From positions 1 through 23,428 of the forward strand of contig JAUWRC010000009.1 of NCBI GenBank assembly GCA_030610745.1: a DNA stretch of 23,428 nt, written 5' to 3'. Of this stretch, positions 1 through 7,070 are shown one piece after another. The notes below the pieces were generated by a model, which was given only the letters and a program-made list of their open reading frames with translations, did no database searches and was not told the DNA's origin. The DNA comes from Clostridia bacterium. GTDB taxonomy: Bacteria > Aerophobota > Aerophobia > Aerophobales > AE-B3A. The first letter of the stretch is position 1, and every line of letters begins with the position of its first letter. A program made the translations under genes and the position numbers.

Positions 1-1
1 T

Positions 2-496
2 AAGAAAGTGGTTCTCATAGGATCGGGTAGTTCAATGTTTACTCAGGGATTAATAGCTGTTATTATAAAGGAGCAATCTCTTGGCCCCTGGGAAATATGG
101 TTAGTTGACTTTGACCGTGAGGCTCTTAAAGTAGCTTATAATCTTGCTAAAAAAATGGTTGAGGTAAAAAATGCTCATGTAATAATTAAACAATCCACCG
201 ATAGAAAAGATCTTTTGTCCGGGGCTGATATTGTCATTACAACTATAGGAGTTGGGGGGAGAAGAGCCTGGGAACCTGATGTATTCATTCCCAGAAAGTA
301 TGGAATCTATCAACCTATGGGGGATACTGTGGGCCCTGGCGGTATATCCAGAGCTATGAGGATGATTCCAGCCATGAAGGAAATTGCCAGGGACATTTTA
401 AAGTTATGTCCCGATGTATTATTTATTAATTACAGCAACCCCATGACTGCAATATGTAGGGCACTGAGAAAATTCACCAGGAAGCTCTTAAATTAA
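2..496 (+). pseudogene. GH4 family glycosidase, N-terminal remnant
   Basis: The translation begins inside a Rossmann nucleotide-binding fold (IGSGSSMF near residue 6), as in NAD- and metal-dependent GH4 glycosidases such as alpha-galacturonidase, alpha-glucosidase and alpha-galactosidase. It continues through VGPGGISRAMR and INYSNPMT, both typical of the family. The frame is open from base 2, so the true start (probably an M-K-K-V-V type N-terminus) lies just left of the window; GTG at 8 is only the first internal candidate. It stops after about 164 residues, whereas GH4 enzymes have about 430-480. The fragment ends just before the Cys/His metal-ligand region, so it cannot be active. The sequence after residue ~155 (RKFTRKLLN) is a frameshifted run into the next remnant. 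Family assignment is firm; substrate is unknown. Confidence 0.85.
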
Positions 497-558
497 TAGA
501 GACGGTAGGATTGAAGGTCCCCCATGATATTTATGATGCTGTGAAAGAAGGAGAATAA
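460..558 (+). pseudogene. MttB-like N-terminal remnant (tentative)
   Basis: This frame is +1 relative to the preceding GH4 remnant and opens after a TAG at 457. It reads IHQEALKLIETVGLKVPH, which lines up with VHQATLKILEEVGVRVEH near the N-terminus of the intact MttB-family protein encoded at 19757-21211. Family members usually have about 480 residues; here only about 30 remain before a stop. The last ten residues (DIYDAVKEGE) do not obviously match and may be a terminal piece of the same or another gene. There is no start codon, so this is a scar. The identification rests on a short match and is tentative. Confidence 0.4.
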
Positions 559-560
559 AT

Positions 561-641
561 ATGCGAAGAATAGGTTCGGTGATTAAGATAAAATCTGATG
601 AATGGTGGGCAGAGATGGAAGAAGTTTTTCATCTGGATTAG
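561..641 (+). pseudogene. L-rhamnose mutarotase (RhaM) with its middle deleted in frame
   Basis: A 26-codon frame has a good ribosome site (AAGGAG, 6-7 bases before ATG). Its first 11 residues (MRRIGSVIKIK) match the start of L-rhamnose mutarotases (DUF718/RhaM), and its last 13-14 (EWWAEMEEVFHLD) match the C-terminus of the same family. RhaM proteins have about 104 residues, so roughly 78 central residues, including the catalytic ones, are missing while the frame and both ends are kept. The product could be translated but cannot be an enzyme. It suggests that a rhamnose or related deoxysugar pathway once stood here. Confidence 0.7.
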
Positions 642-671
642 CATAAATATTTAAGAGAACAGGAGAAATAA

Positions 672-1868
672 ATGTCTATCTTATCTAAAGCTGAAGTTAA
701 AAAAGAAAGGGTATTGAAAGCTTTAAATCACGAGGAACCTGACAAAGTTCCTATTACTGATTCCTTTTGGACTCAATTTACTAAGAATTGGCTCAAGAAA
801 AAAGGATTGGATAAGGATGTAGATATCTATCGCTACTATGATTTGGACCTTTTGGTAATTAATCCCAATATGGATCCAAAGATCAAAAGACCAGAAATTA
901 TTAAAAGAGATAAAAGAGAAATTATTTATAAGTCGGGATGGGGCTCTGTAGTGAAAATGTCATTGGGACAAGGAGCAGCTATGCCGGGATATTTGGATTT
1001 CTCTATTAAAAGTGCTCATGATTACGAAAAATTTGAATTTGAGGATCCTACTGATATTCGGCGTTATAATGATATTCGTCAGGATTTAATAAACATGGGG
1101 GATAATTTTAGCCAGCTTCCCAGTTATATGGATGCAGTCAAAGCATATAAGGAAGATTTTTGTTTGTTTGGGGGTGTTTGTGAACCTAATGAAGTTTTAA
1201 CCAGGGTGCGGGGAATGCAAGGACATTTTATGGATATCATGTTATCTCCTGAAAAGCTAAAAGCTTTTGCAGAGAGAGCTACGGATTTTATGATTGAAAT
1301 TGGCAGGCAGCAATTAGAAAGAGTCAGCGAACTTACAGGAATGGTTATCTGGGGGGATGTTGCTTATGATAAAGGTATGCTTTATTCTCCTCGTATATGG
1401 AGGAAGCTTTATTTTCCCTGTATTGAGCGAATGTGCAAGGAATTTAAGAGGTATAATGTAAAAATTATTTATCATGGATGTGGAAATGCTAAAGAAATCT
1501 ATAATGATTTAATTGCCGCTGGTGTTGACTGCTATAATCCCCTTGAAGTTAAATCCGGGCTTGATGTAGTTAAGTTAAAAAAAGAGTATGGTAAAAGGTT
1601 AGCCTTTTGGGGAGGCATTGATGTCCGTGTTCTTATTAATGGAACAAGAAAGGATATAAAAAAGGAGATTTTGTATAGACTCAATGCCGCTAAAGGTGGC
1701 GGTTATATTATAGCTTCGGACCATTCTATAGCCGGAAATGTACCCTCGGAAAACTATGAATATATGGTTAACTTAGTTCGCCAATATGGAAAATATCCCC
1801 TTAAATTACCGAATAAGATGTGCGATAAGTATGATTGGTTGGACAAAAATAACTTGCACAGAATTTGA
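672..1868 (+). CDS. uroporphyrinogen decarboxylase (URO-D) superfamily protein, MtaA/CmuA-like
   Basis: A full-length 398-residue member of the URO-D superfamily (PF01208 fold), which includes heme-pathway decarboxylases and corrinoid:coenzyme methyltransferases. The N-terminus (KERVLKALNHEEPDKVPI) is typical of the methyltransferase-like branch. An H-x-C zinc-ligand motif (YHGCGN, His268/Cys270) is present. The third zinc Cys near the C-terminus of MtaA-type enzymes appears replaced by a GGGYIIASDHS segment (Asp350-His351). AGGAG precedes the ATG by 6 bases. It lies between a remnant cluster and the LacI-controlled transport operon, so a role in processing the imported sugar or a methyl group on it is plausible. 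No corrinoid-protein gene is seen in this window. It is not expected to be HemE, because no heme genes are nearby and the sequence is of the divergent sugar-locus type. The reaction is unknown. Confidence 0.82.
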   Translation: MSILSKAEVKKERVLKALNHEEPDKVPITDSFWTQFTKNWLKKKGLDKDVDIYRYYDLDLLVINPNMDPKIKRPEIIKRDKREIIYKSGWGSVVKMSLGQGAAMPGYLDFSIKSAHDYEKFEFEDPTDIRRYNDIRQDLINMGDNFSQLPSYMDAVKAYKEDFCLFGGVCEPNEVLTRVRGMQGHFMDIMLSPEKLKAFAERATDFMIEIGRQQLERVSELTGMVIWGDVAYDKGMLYSPRIWRKLYFPCIERMCKEFKRYNVKIIYHGCGNAKEIYNDLIAAGVDCYNPLEVKSGLDVVKLKKEYGKRLAFWGGIDVRVLINGTRKDIKKEILYRLNAAKGGGYIIASDHSIAGNVPSENYEYMVNLVRQYGKYPLKLPNKMCDKYDWLDKNNLHRI

Positions 1869-2037
1869 AAAACTTTCAATTTTTCGGCCTCCTTCCTAAT
1901 CAGAACCTTCTATTTTTCTTAGACTTACCCAAAAAACCCTGAAATCAGCACCAACTCTTAATTTTTCGGGACAGGACTCAACCGGCAGAGGGCGTGTCAA
2001 ATCATTTAACTCACATAACCGATAACCGAAATAGGGG
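1869..2037. other. non-coding spacer without recognisable gene
   Basis: I see no coding remnant on either strand. Two AATTTTTCGG-type segments (near 1879 and 1960) are repeated, and a GTGTCAAATCATTT stretch vaguely resembles transposon ends, but no element can be delimited. The spacer ends at the promoter of the regulator gene. Confidence 0.4.
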
Positions 2038-2087
2038 TTGACAAATTTCAAAATTAGTATAATATAATATAGTAGAACGATATACGA
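2038..2087 (+). promoter_or_regulatory. promoter plus LacI-type operator (site A), upstream of the regulator gene
   Basis: TTGACA (2038-2043), 16 bases, TAATATAAT (2060-2068), 3 bases, then GTAGAACGATATAC (2072-2085), an imperfect palindrome with a central CG as in many LacI-family operators. The same arrangement with the same spacing recurs at 8342-8389 and, inverted, at 22122-22169. A consensus -10 TATAAT can also be read at 2063 (19-base spacer) or 2058 (14-base spacer), so the exact -10 is uncertain. The operator would cover the start of transcription, which implies repression and probably autoregulation of the gene at 2110. Confidence 0.75.
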
Positions 2088-2109
2088 GATTGAGGATTAA
2101 TAAAGATAA

Positions 2110-3195
2110 ATGGAACAGAGAAAAACCTTAAAAGATGTAGCCAGGGAAGCAGGTCTTTCCGTGGGCATGGCCAGCAGGGTTTTGGGTAATTATGGTTACT
2201 TCAGCGAGGAAAGTAAATCTAAAGTGCTTAAAGCTGCTGAAAAGCTGAGTTATAGGCCAGACGTTATTGCCCGGGGGCTCAAAACTCGAGAAACTAAGGC
2301 CATAGGGGTAGTTGTATCTGATATACTCACCTTCTTCTTTACCACACTTGTTCGGGGGATTGAGGATGTAGCCAATCAAAATGGCTATAGTGTAATCTTA
2401 TGTAATAGCGATGAGGATCCGATAAAGGAGCGAGAATATCTATTAGCTTTATATGAGCGAGGTGTAGATGGCTTAATTATCTCTCCCTCACAGGGAAATC
2501 ACAGCTATCTTAAGAAATTATCCAGAAGTGGAATGTCTCTGGTATTAGTAGACAGAACAGTTAGAGGCCTTAAGGTGTCAACAGTCCTTGTAGATAATGA
2601 GGCCAGCTCCTATGAAGCAGTAAATTATCTTATCAGCTTAGGGCATCGCCGCATAGGAGTTATCACCGGCCTGAAAGGAGTTACCACCAGCAAGGAAAGG
2701 TTAGCCGGGTATAAAAGAGCCCTTGAGGAAAATCATATTTCCTTAGAGCCAGAGCTCATAAAAGAGGGGAATTACCGAAGGGAAAAAGCTCAGGAGGTAG
2801 CCGGGGATTTTATAAGGATGAAAAATCCTCCCACCGTTCTTTTTGTCTGCAATGAACCTATGACCAGCGGAGCTCTCTTAGCCTTAAGGGAAAATAAGGT
2901 AAAAATTCCTGAACAGATAGCCATAATTGGCTTCGATGACCCTGTGTGGGCTCCCTTAACTGAGCCTGCCCTAACTACTGTAAGCCAACCTAGTTATTCT
3001 ATGGGCACTTTAGCCTGTCAGGCTTTGTTAAAGGAGATAAAGGGGGTTGCCCATAGTGAAATCCCCTCTGAGGAGATAATCTTAAAACCAAAGTTAATTA
3101 TAAGAGAGTCTTCCGGAAAGAGAATTGTAGAAAATGAGGAAGCAACGAGAATTAAAGTCCCCCTCTCCCCTCCTTTAGGGAGAGGGATAGGGTGA
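2110..3195 (+). CDS. LacI/GalR-family transcriptional regulator
   Basis: 361 residues. The N-terminal helix-turn-helix (KTLKDVAREAGLSVGMASR, residues ~5-24) and hinge helix (YRPDVIARGLKT, ~50-61) are followed by a periplasmic-binding-protein-like effector domain (GVVVSDI, then VDNEAS, GHRRIGVITG, IGFDD). All elements of a functional regulator are present. It is the first gene of the + strand sugar-transport group and carries the shared operator at its own promoter, so it is the best candidate to bind all four sites. Its ligand is probably a sugar derived from the imported substrate. Upstream ribosome complementarity is weak (TTGAGG about 12 bases before ATG). The last ~13 residues (KVPLSPPLGRG...) are encoded by a dispersed palindromic repeat that overruns the 3' end, so the native C-terminus probably ended near residue 345. 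Confidence 0.93.
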   Translation: MEQRKTLKDVAREAGLSVGMASRVLGNYGYFSEESKSKVLKAAEKLSYRPDVIARGLKTRETKAIGVVVSDILTFFFTTLVRGIEDVANQNGYSVILCNSDEDPIKEREYLLALYERGVDGLIISPSQGNHSYLKKLSRSGMSLVLVDRTVRGLKVSTVLVDNEASSYEAVNYLISLGHRRIGVITGLKGVTTSKERLAGYKRALEENHISLEPELIKEGNYRREKAQEVAGDFIRMKNPPTVLFVCNEPMTSGALLALRENKVKIPEQIAIIGFDDPVWAPLTEPALTTVSQPSYSMGTLACQALLKEIKGVAHSEIPSEEIILKPKLIIRESSGKRIVENEEATRIKVPLSPPLGRGIG

Positions 3196-3200
3196 GGGGA
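3158..3200. repeat. CCCTCTCCC/GGGAGAGGG palindromic repeat overlapping the lacI 3' end
   Basis: A 9-bp perfect inverted repeat (3161-3169 / 3178-3186) is followed by ATAGGGTGAGGGG. The same layout recurs at 7020-7057, and its GGGTGAGGGGG tail alone occurs at 4325-4335. It resembles the well-known dispersed CCCTCTCCC...GGGTGAGGGG extragenic palindromes. Here it supplies the last codons and the stop (TGA inside GGGTGAGG) of the regulator gene. Confidence 0.75.
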
Positions 3201-3244
3201 ATTAACCATTTAACCATTTAACTAATCTTAAGGGAGAATTTTTA

Positions 3245-4285
3245 ATGGATGATAAGGTAGTACATCAAAAAGGAAATCCTATAAGTGAAAGTATTTCCCT
3301 GAGTAAAGAAGGACTATATCCGATTCCGATAAGCAAAAAGTCAAGTATAAGCAAAAAATTAATTACAAGCATAAGCAAAAAAATCAGAGATTTTAAAAAA
3401 AATTCGGCACTTTTTTTTATGGCCCTGCCCGCTATAATTTTAGTTTTCATTTTCAGTTACATACCTATGTTTGGAATAATTGTTGCTTTTAAGGATTTTC
3501 GGTATGATAAAGGGTTCTGGGGAAGTGCGTGGATTGGATTTGAGAATTTTAAATTCTTTTTTACCTCTCTTTATGCCTGGAGGATTACCCGAAATACTGT
3601 TTGTTTAAATGCGCTATTTTTCTCTCTTGGATTGGTTGCTTCTGTAGCCGTGGCCTTGATGCTGCATGAAATAACAAAAAGATGGTTTGTGAAATTCTGT
3701 CAAACGGCCTATTTTTTCCCTTATTTTTTATCCTGGGTAGTTGTAGGATTTACGCTCTTTGCCTTTCTTAATATGAGATTAGGAATTTTAAATGATTTCC
3801 TGAAAATCATAGGACTTGGGCCTGTTCAGTGGTACCTTAAACCTGAGTACTGGCCGGCAATACTGGCATTAATATATTTATGGAAAACTGTTGGTTATTT
3901 TAGCGTCATTTATTATGCTGGTCTAATGGGAATAGACCCTGCCTATTATGAAGCTGCAGCCATTGATGGCGCTACGAGGTGGCAAATGATTACCAAAATA
4001 TCTATCCCCCTTATAACCCCATTAATGGTCATCATAATGCTGCTTCAAATAGGTAGAATATTTTATGCAGATTTTGGTATGTTCTATCAGTTGCCAAGAA
4101 ATATTGGTATGTTATATCCCACTACGGATGTAATTGATACCTATGTATACCGCTCTTTAAGGGTGGTAGGAGATATAGGAATGTCAGCCGCCGCTGGCCT
4201 CTACCAGGCAGTAGTGGGACTTATACTTATAGGTACTGCCAATTATCTTGTTAGAAGAATTAACCCAGAAAATGCTTTATTTTAA
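3245..4285 (+). CDS. sugar ABC transporter permease, LplB-like
   Basis: A 346-residue integral membrane protein. A basic, serine-rich cytoplasmic N-terminus of about 55 residues precedes the first membrane helix (LFFMALPAIILVFIFSYIP). About six helices follow, with a canonical EAA loop (YYEAAAIDGATRWQMITKIS, residues ~235-254) that docks on the ATPase. The family match is to the CUT1 permeases paired with LplC/YtcP and LipO-type binding proteins. GGGAG stands about 8 bases before the ATG. It pairs with the permease at 4348 and the binding protein at 5360. No ATPase gene is present, as is common for this group, where a shared MsmX-type ATPase is encoded elsewhere. The N-terminal extension is longer than usual. 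Confidence 0.92.
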   Translation: MDDKVVHQKGNPISESISLSKEGLYPIPISKKSSISKKLITSISKKIRDFKKNSALFFMALPAIILVFIFSYIPMFGIIVAFKDFRYDKGFWGSAWIGFENFKFFFTSLYAWRITRNTVCLNALFFSLGLVASVAVALMLHEITKRWFVKFCQTAYFFPYFLSWVVVGFTLFAFLNMRLGILNDFLKIIGLGPVQWYLKPEYWPAILALIYLWKTVGYFSVIYYAGLMGIDPAYYEAAAIDGATRWQMITKISIPLITPLMVIIMLLQIGRIFYADFGMFYQLPRNIGMLYPTTDVIDTYVYRSLRVVGDIGMSAAAGLYQAVVGLILIGTANYLVRRINPENALF

Positions 4286-4286
4286 T

Positions 4287-4336
4287 ACTATACGCTAAAC
4301 GCTACCCGCTATACGCTAGAAATTGGGTGAGGGGGA
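4287..4336. repeat. TATACGCTA-type repeat with GGGTGAGGGGG tail between the permease genes
   Basis: ACTATACGCTAAACGCTACC continues as CGCTATACGCTAG (4287-4319), a run of short ACGCTA units, followed by the GGGTGAGGGGG tail (4325-4335) of the dispersed palindrome. A close partial copy (GCTACCCACTATACGCTGGA) lies at 11527. It separates two genes expected to be co-transcribed. Its GAGGGGG end is the only purine-rich, ribosome-site-like sequence before the next start at 4348, about 12 bases away. Confidence 0.65.
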
Positions 4337-4347
4337 ACTAGAGAAAA

Positions 4348-5238
4348 ATGATAGAGGCAAAAAAGTCAAGATTAATTTCTTTAATCATCATTAGTATAAT
4401 CCTTACCTTATTTGCCTTAACGTGCATTATACCCATTATTGCTGTCTTATCCATTTCATTATCTGATGAAATGGATATCTTGAGACATGGTTATAAACTT
4501 ATACCCAAAAAAATATCTTTAACAGCCTATGAATATATATTTAAGGTTCCAAAACAAATCCTACAAGGGTATTTTATTAGCCTGAGCGTAACAGGGGTAG
4601 GGACGGCTTTAAGTCTATTTGTTATTGCCATGGTTGCTTACCCATTATCCCGCCGGGATTTTAAGTATAGAAATCCATTAGCCTTCTATATATTTTTTAC
4701 CATGCTCTTTAACGGAGGTCTGGTACCCTGGTATATCTTAATCGTAAGGTACCTGCACCTGAAGGATACATGGTGGGTACTTGTATTACCTTATCTGGTA
4801 GCCCCCTGGTTTATTTTACTTCTGAAAACATTTTTCCAGCAAATACCTATCGGGATTATTGAATCAGCAAAACTGGATGGGGCAAGTGAGCTAAGAACAT
4901 TTTTCACCATCGTTGTTCCCTTATCAAAACCGGCCATGGCAGCTATAGGATTATTTATTTTGCTGCGTTATTGGAACGATTGGTGGCTGCCTTTATTGTA
5001 TATTGAGAGTGAAAGTCTGGTACCCCTGCAATATATGCTGCACAGAATGATGGCCAACATACAGTTTTTAACCCAACAACTGCGAACTACGCAAATGACT
5101 ATAGATATAAGCAAGTTGCCCAATGAGTCAGCAAGGATGGCTATGTGTATACTGGCCGCAGGGCCAATGCTCTTTATTTTTCCATTTTTCCAAAAATACT
5201 TTGTCAAGGGATTAACAGTAGGTGCCATTAAAGGTTAA
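4348..5238 (+). CDS. sugar ABC transporter permease, LplC/YtcP-like
   Basis: 296 residues with about six membrane helices, the first at residues ~8-32 (ISLIIISIILTLFALTCIIP). The EAA loop (IESAKLDGASELRTFFTIVV, residues ~171-190) identifies a CUT1-type inner membrane permease of the LplC/YtcP branch. It ends in the family-typical QKYFVKGLTVGAIKG. It forms the transmembrane heterodimer with the protein from 3245-4285 and receives substrate from the binding protein encoded downstream. The gene is intact. A dispersed repeat lies immediately upstream. Confidence 0.93.
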   Translation: MIEAKKSRLISLIIISIILTLFALTCIIPIIAVLSISLSDEMDILRHGYKLIPKKISLTAYEYIFKVPKQILQGYFISLSVTGVGTALSLFVIAMVAYPLSRRDFKYRNPLAFYIFFTMLFNGGLVPWYILIVRYLHLKDTWWVLVLPYLVAPWFILLLKTFFQQIPIGIIESAKLDGASELRTFFTIVVPLSKPAMAAIGLFILLRYWNDWWLPLLYIESESLVPLQYMLHRMMANIQFLTQQLRTTQMTIDISKLPNESARMAMCILAAGPMLFIFPFFQKYFVKGLTVGAIKG

Positions 5239-5359
5239 TAGATACTAAACTTTGGGTCCAGAAAAAAGATGAAAAGGAGGTGATGGATGCTTTGAACTAA
5301 GCCGGACCTTAGAAAGCTTTAGAAAAAACAATCTTAAATAACCTTAAGGAGGAGAGAGA

Positions 5360-6829
5360 ATGTTTAAGAAAATTTTGTGTGGAGTGATTATGGTAACTTT
5401 ACTTTTAGCCCCTCAACTTGTGTGGGCTGGACCAGTAGAGTTGATCTGGTACTACCCCGGACCCTATCCACAACAAGACGCGGATATGGTATTTGAAGCA
5501 GCTAATGAAATCATTGAAGAAAAGATTAATGCAACAGTCGATTTCAAGGCTCAAAACTGGGGTGATTATGAAGATAAAATAAGGCTGGTAATAGCTGCTG
5601 GAGAAGACTATGACCTCTGTTTTACGGCAAACTGGTTCAATAATTACCTTCAGAATGTATCCAAGGGTGCTTTCTTACCCCTGGATGATTTGATTGATGA
5701 GTATGCGCCTGGACTGAAAGCTTTGGTTCCGACTGCAATGTGGGATGCCACCAGAGTGCAAGGTAAAATTTACGGGATCATCAACTACCAGATTTCTTGT
5801 ATGACAAATGGTGCCTACTTTCAAAAAAAAATGGTGGATAAGTATGGTTTTGATGTCACCACTGTAAAAGTAATGGAAGATCTGGAACCATTCCTTGCCT
5901 TGATCAAGGAATATGACCCGGATATTTATCCCACAGGTATTGTATCTAGTGGAGGTGGTAACTGGGCAGGGTGGATAACCCACTTTGGCTTTGACGAGGT
6001 AGTGGGACGTGACTTACCCGGAGCTGTCTATATAGATGATACCGGAGCAATTCCCACAGCCATAAACCAGTACAAAACAGATGAGTTTAAGAAATTTGTG
6101 GGGACAGTGGCAGAGTGGTTTCAAAAAGGGTATATACGCAGTGACGCCCTTGCCATTACCGATGCTCAACCTATGACAAAAGCTGCACAGATGGGAGTCT
6201 CCTTTGGGGGAAATTGTAAACCTGGTAATGATGCCGAATGGCTAGCTGCCCATGGCTACGAGATAATTTCATACCCTATTTCCGAGCCTGTATTGAAAAC
6301 AAGCTCCATTATCTCTACCATGTATGGTATAAACCGGAACTCTAAAAACCCCGAAAAAGCGATGATGTTTATGGAATTGTTGAACACTGATGTAGAGCTG
6401 TACAATTTGCTTTGTTTCGGCATCGAGGGAGTACATTACAACAAGGTAGGTCCAAATCAAATAGAGCTGGTAGAAGGCAGTGGGTATGTCCCAAATACTG
6501 CCTGGCTGTTTGGATGCCAGTTTAATGCTTACTTCTTGCCCGGACAGGCAGATACGCTATGGGAAGAGACACATGCATTAAATATGAGTGCAAAACCTTC
6601 ACCTCTATTAGGCTTTGCCTTTGATCCTGTACCGATCAAAACCGAAATTGCTCAGTGTCAGGCAGTGTGTGATGAATATATGCGAACGATTGATACGGGT
6701 AGTAGTGGTGCTGACTGGGAAGCGACGCTAGCAGAATTCACAGCTAAACTTGATGAAGCAGGAGCCGAAAAGATTATCTCTGAGATCAACACACAACTTA
6801 AGCTATGGAAGTTGCTTGAGTTGCTTTAA
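5360..6829 (+). CDS. extracellular sugar-binding protein of ABC transporter (LipO-like)
   Basis: 489 residues. A signal peptide (lysines at 3-4, hydrophobic stretch to ~20, LVWA cleavage around residue 23) has no lipobox cysteine, so the protein is probably free in the periplasm rather than a lipoprotein. The mature protein begins VELIWYYPGP and has the family-1 solute-binding fold used with LplB/LplC permeases. A strong site (AAGGAGGAG) precedes the ATG, typical of a highly translated binding protein. The 121-base gap before it contains another AAAAGGAGGTG sequence leading only to an ATG-CTT-TGA minimal frame. A tandem repeat and a terminator follow, closing the transport operon. Size suggests an oligosaccharide ligand; the identity is unknown. 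Confidence 0.92.
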   Translation: MFKKILCGVIMVTLLLAPQLVWAGPVELIWYYPGPYPQQDADMVFEAANEIIEEKINATVDFKAQNWGDYEDKIRLVIAAGEDYDLCFTANWFNNYLQNVSKGAFLPLDDLIDEYAPGLKALVPTAMWDATRVQGKIYGIINYQISCMTNGAYFQKKMVDKYGFDVTTVKVMEDLEPFLALIKEYDPDIYPTGIVSSGGGNWAGWITHFGFDEVVGRDLPGAVYIDDTGAIPTAINQYKTDEFKKFVGTVAEWFQKGYIRSDALAITDAQPMTKAAQMGVSFGGNCKPGNDAEWLAAHGYEIISYPISEPVLKTSSIISTMYGINRNSKNPEKAMMFMELLNTDVELYNLLCFGIEGVHYNKVGPNQIELVEGSGYVPNTAWLFGCQFNAYFLPGQADTLWEETHALNMSAKPSPLLGFAFDPVPIKTEIAQCQAVCDEYMRTIDTGSSGADWEATLAEFTAKLDEAGAEKIISEINTQLKLWKLLELL

Positions 6830-6839
6830 GAAAGGGCTC

Positions 6840-6935
6840 GACTCGATACGATTCAACTGTAACTTACAATATGGGCATTAGGATAAAGAAAGGACTCGAT
6901 ACGATTCAACTGCAACTCACAATATGGGCATTAGG
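6840..6935. repeat. two 43-bp tandem direct repeats
   Basis: The unit starting GACTCGATACGATTCAACTG occurs at 6840-6882 and 6893-6935, differing at two positions, with a 10-base spacer (period 53). It follows the binding-protein stop and precedes the terminator. Two copies are too few for a CRISPR array and no cas gene is present. Confidence 0.85.
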
Positions 6936-6956
6936 GGGTTATCAAGAAGAAGATTA

Positions 6957-6988
6957 GGGCTGCTGCCCTTTAGGCAGCAGCCCTTTTT
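6957..6988 (+). terminator. rho-independent terminator after the binding-protein gene
   Basis: A perfect 11-bp stem GGGCTGCTGCC (6957-6967) / GGCAGCAGCCC (6973-6983) with a 5-base CTTTA loop is followed by a T run (6984-6988). It ends the lacI-permease-binding protein transcript. Confidence 0.93.
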
Positions 6989-7019
6989 CTTTGGGAAAAG
7001 AGGGATAAAGGAAGAAAAT

Positions 7020-7057
7020 TTCCTCTCCCCTCTGGGGAGAGGAAAGAGGTGAGGGGG
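7020..7057. repeat. CCTCTCCCC/GGGGAGAGG palindromic repeat
   Basis: A 9-bp perfect stem (7022-7030 / 7034-7042) with a TCT loop is followed by AAAGAGGTGAGGGGG. It is the same element as at 3158-3200. Its GAGGTGAGGGGG end lies 13 bases before the next start codon and is the only ribosome-site-like sequence there. Confidence 0.75.
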
Positions 7058-7070
7058 AAAAGTTAACCAA

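Noticed and set aside
672..1868. Genuine heme-pathway uroporphyrinogen decarboxylase (HemE)
   Set aside because: The sequence is of the methyltransferase-like branch with an H-x-C zinc motif and no heme genes nearby.
1980..2037. IS256-like terminal repeat (GTGTCAAATCATTT)
   Set aside because: No matching inverted end or transposase remnant was found nearby.
6840..6935. Possible CRISPR repeats
   Set aside because: Only two 43-bp copies with a 10-base spacer and no cas genes; a tandem duplication explains it.
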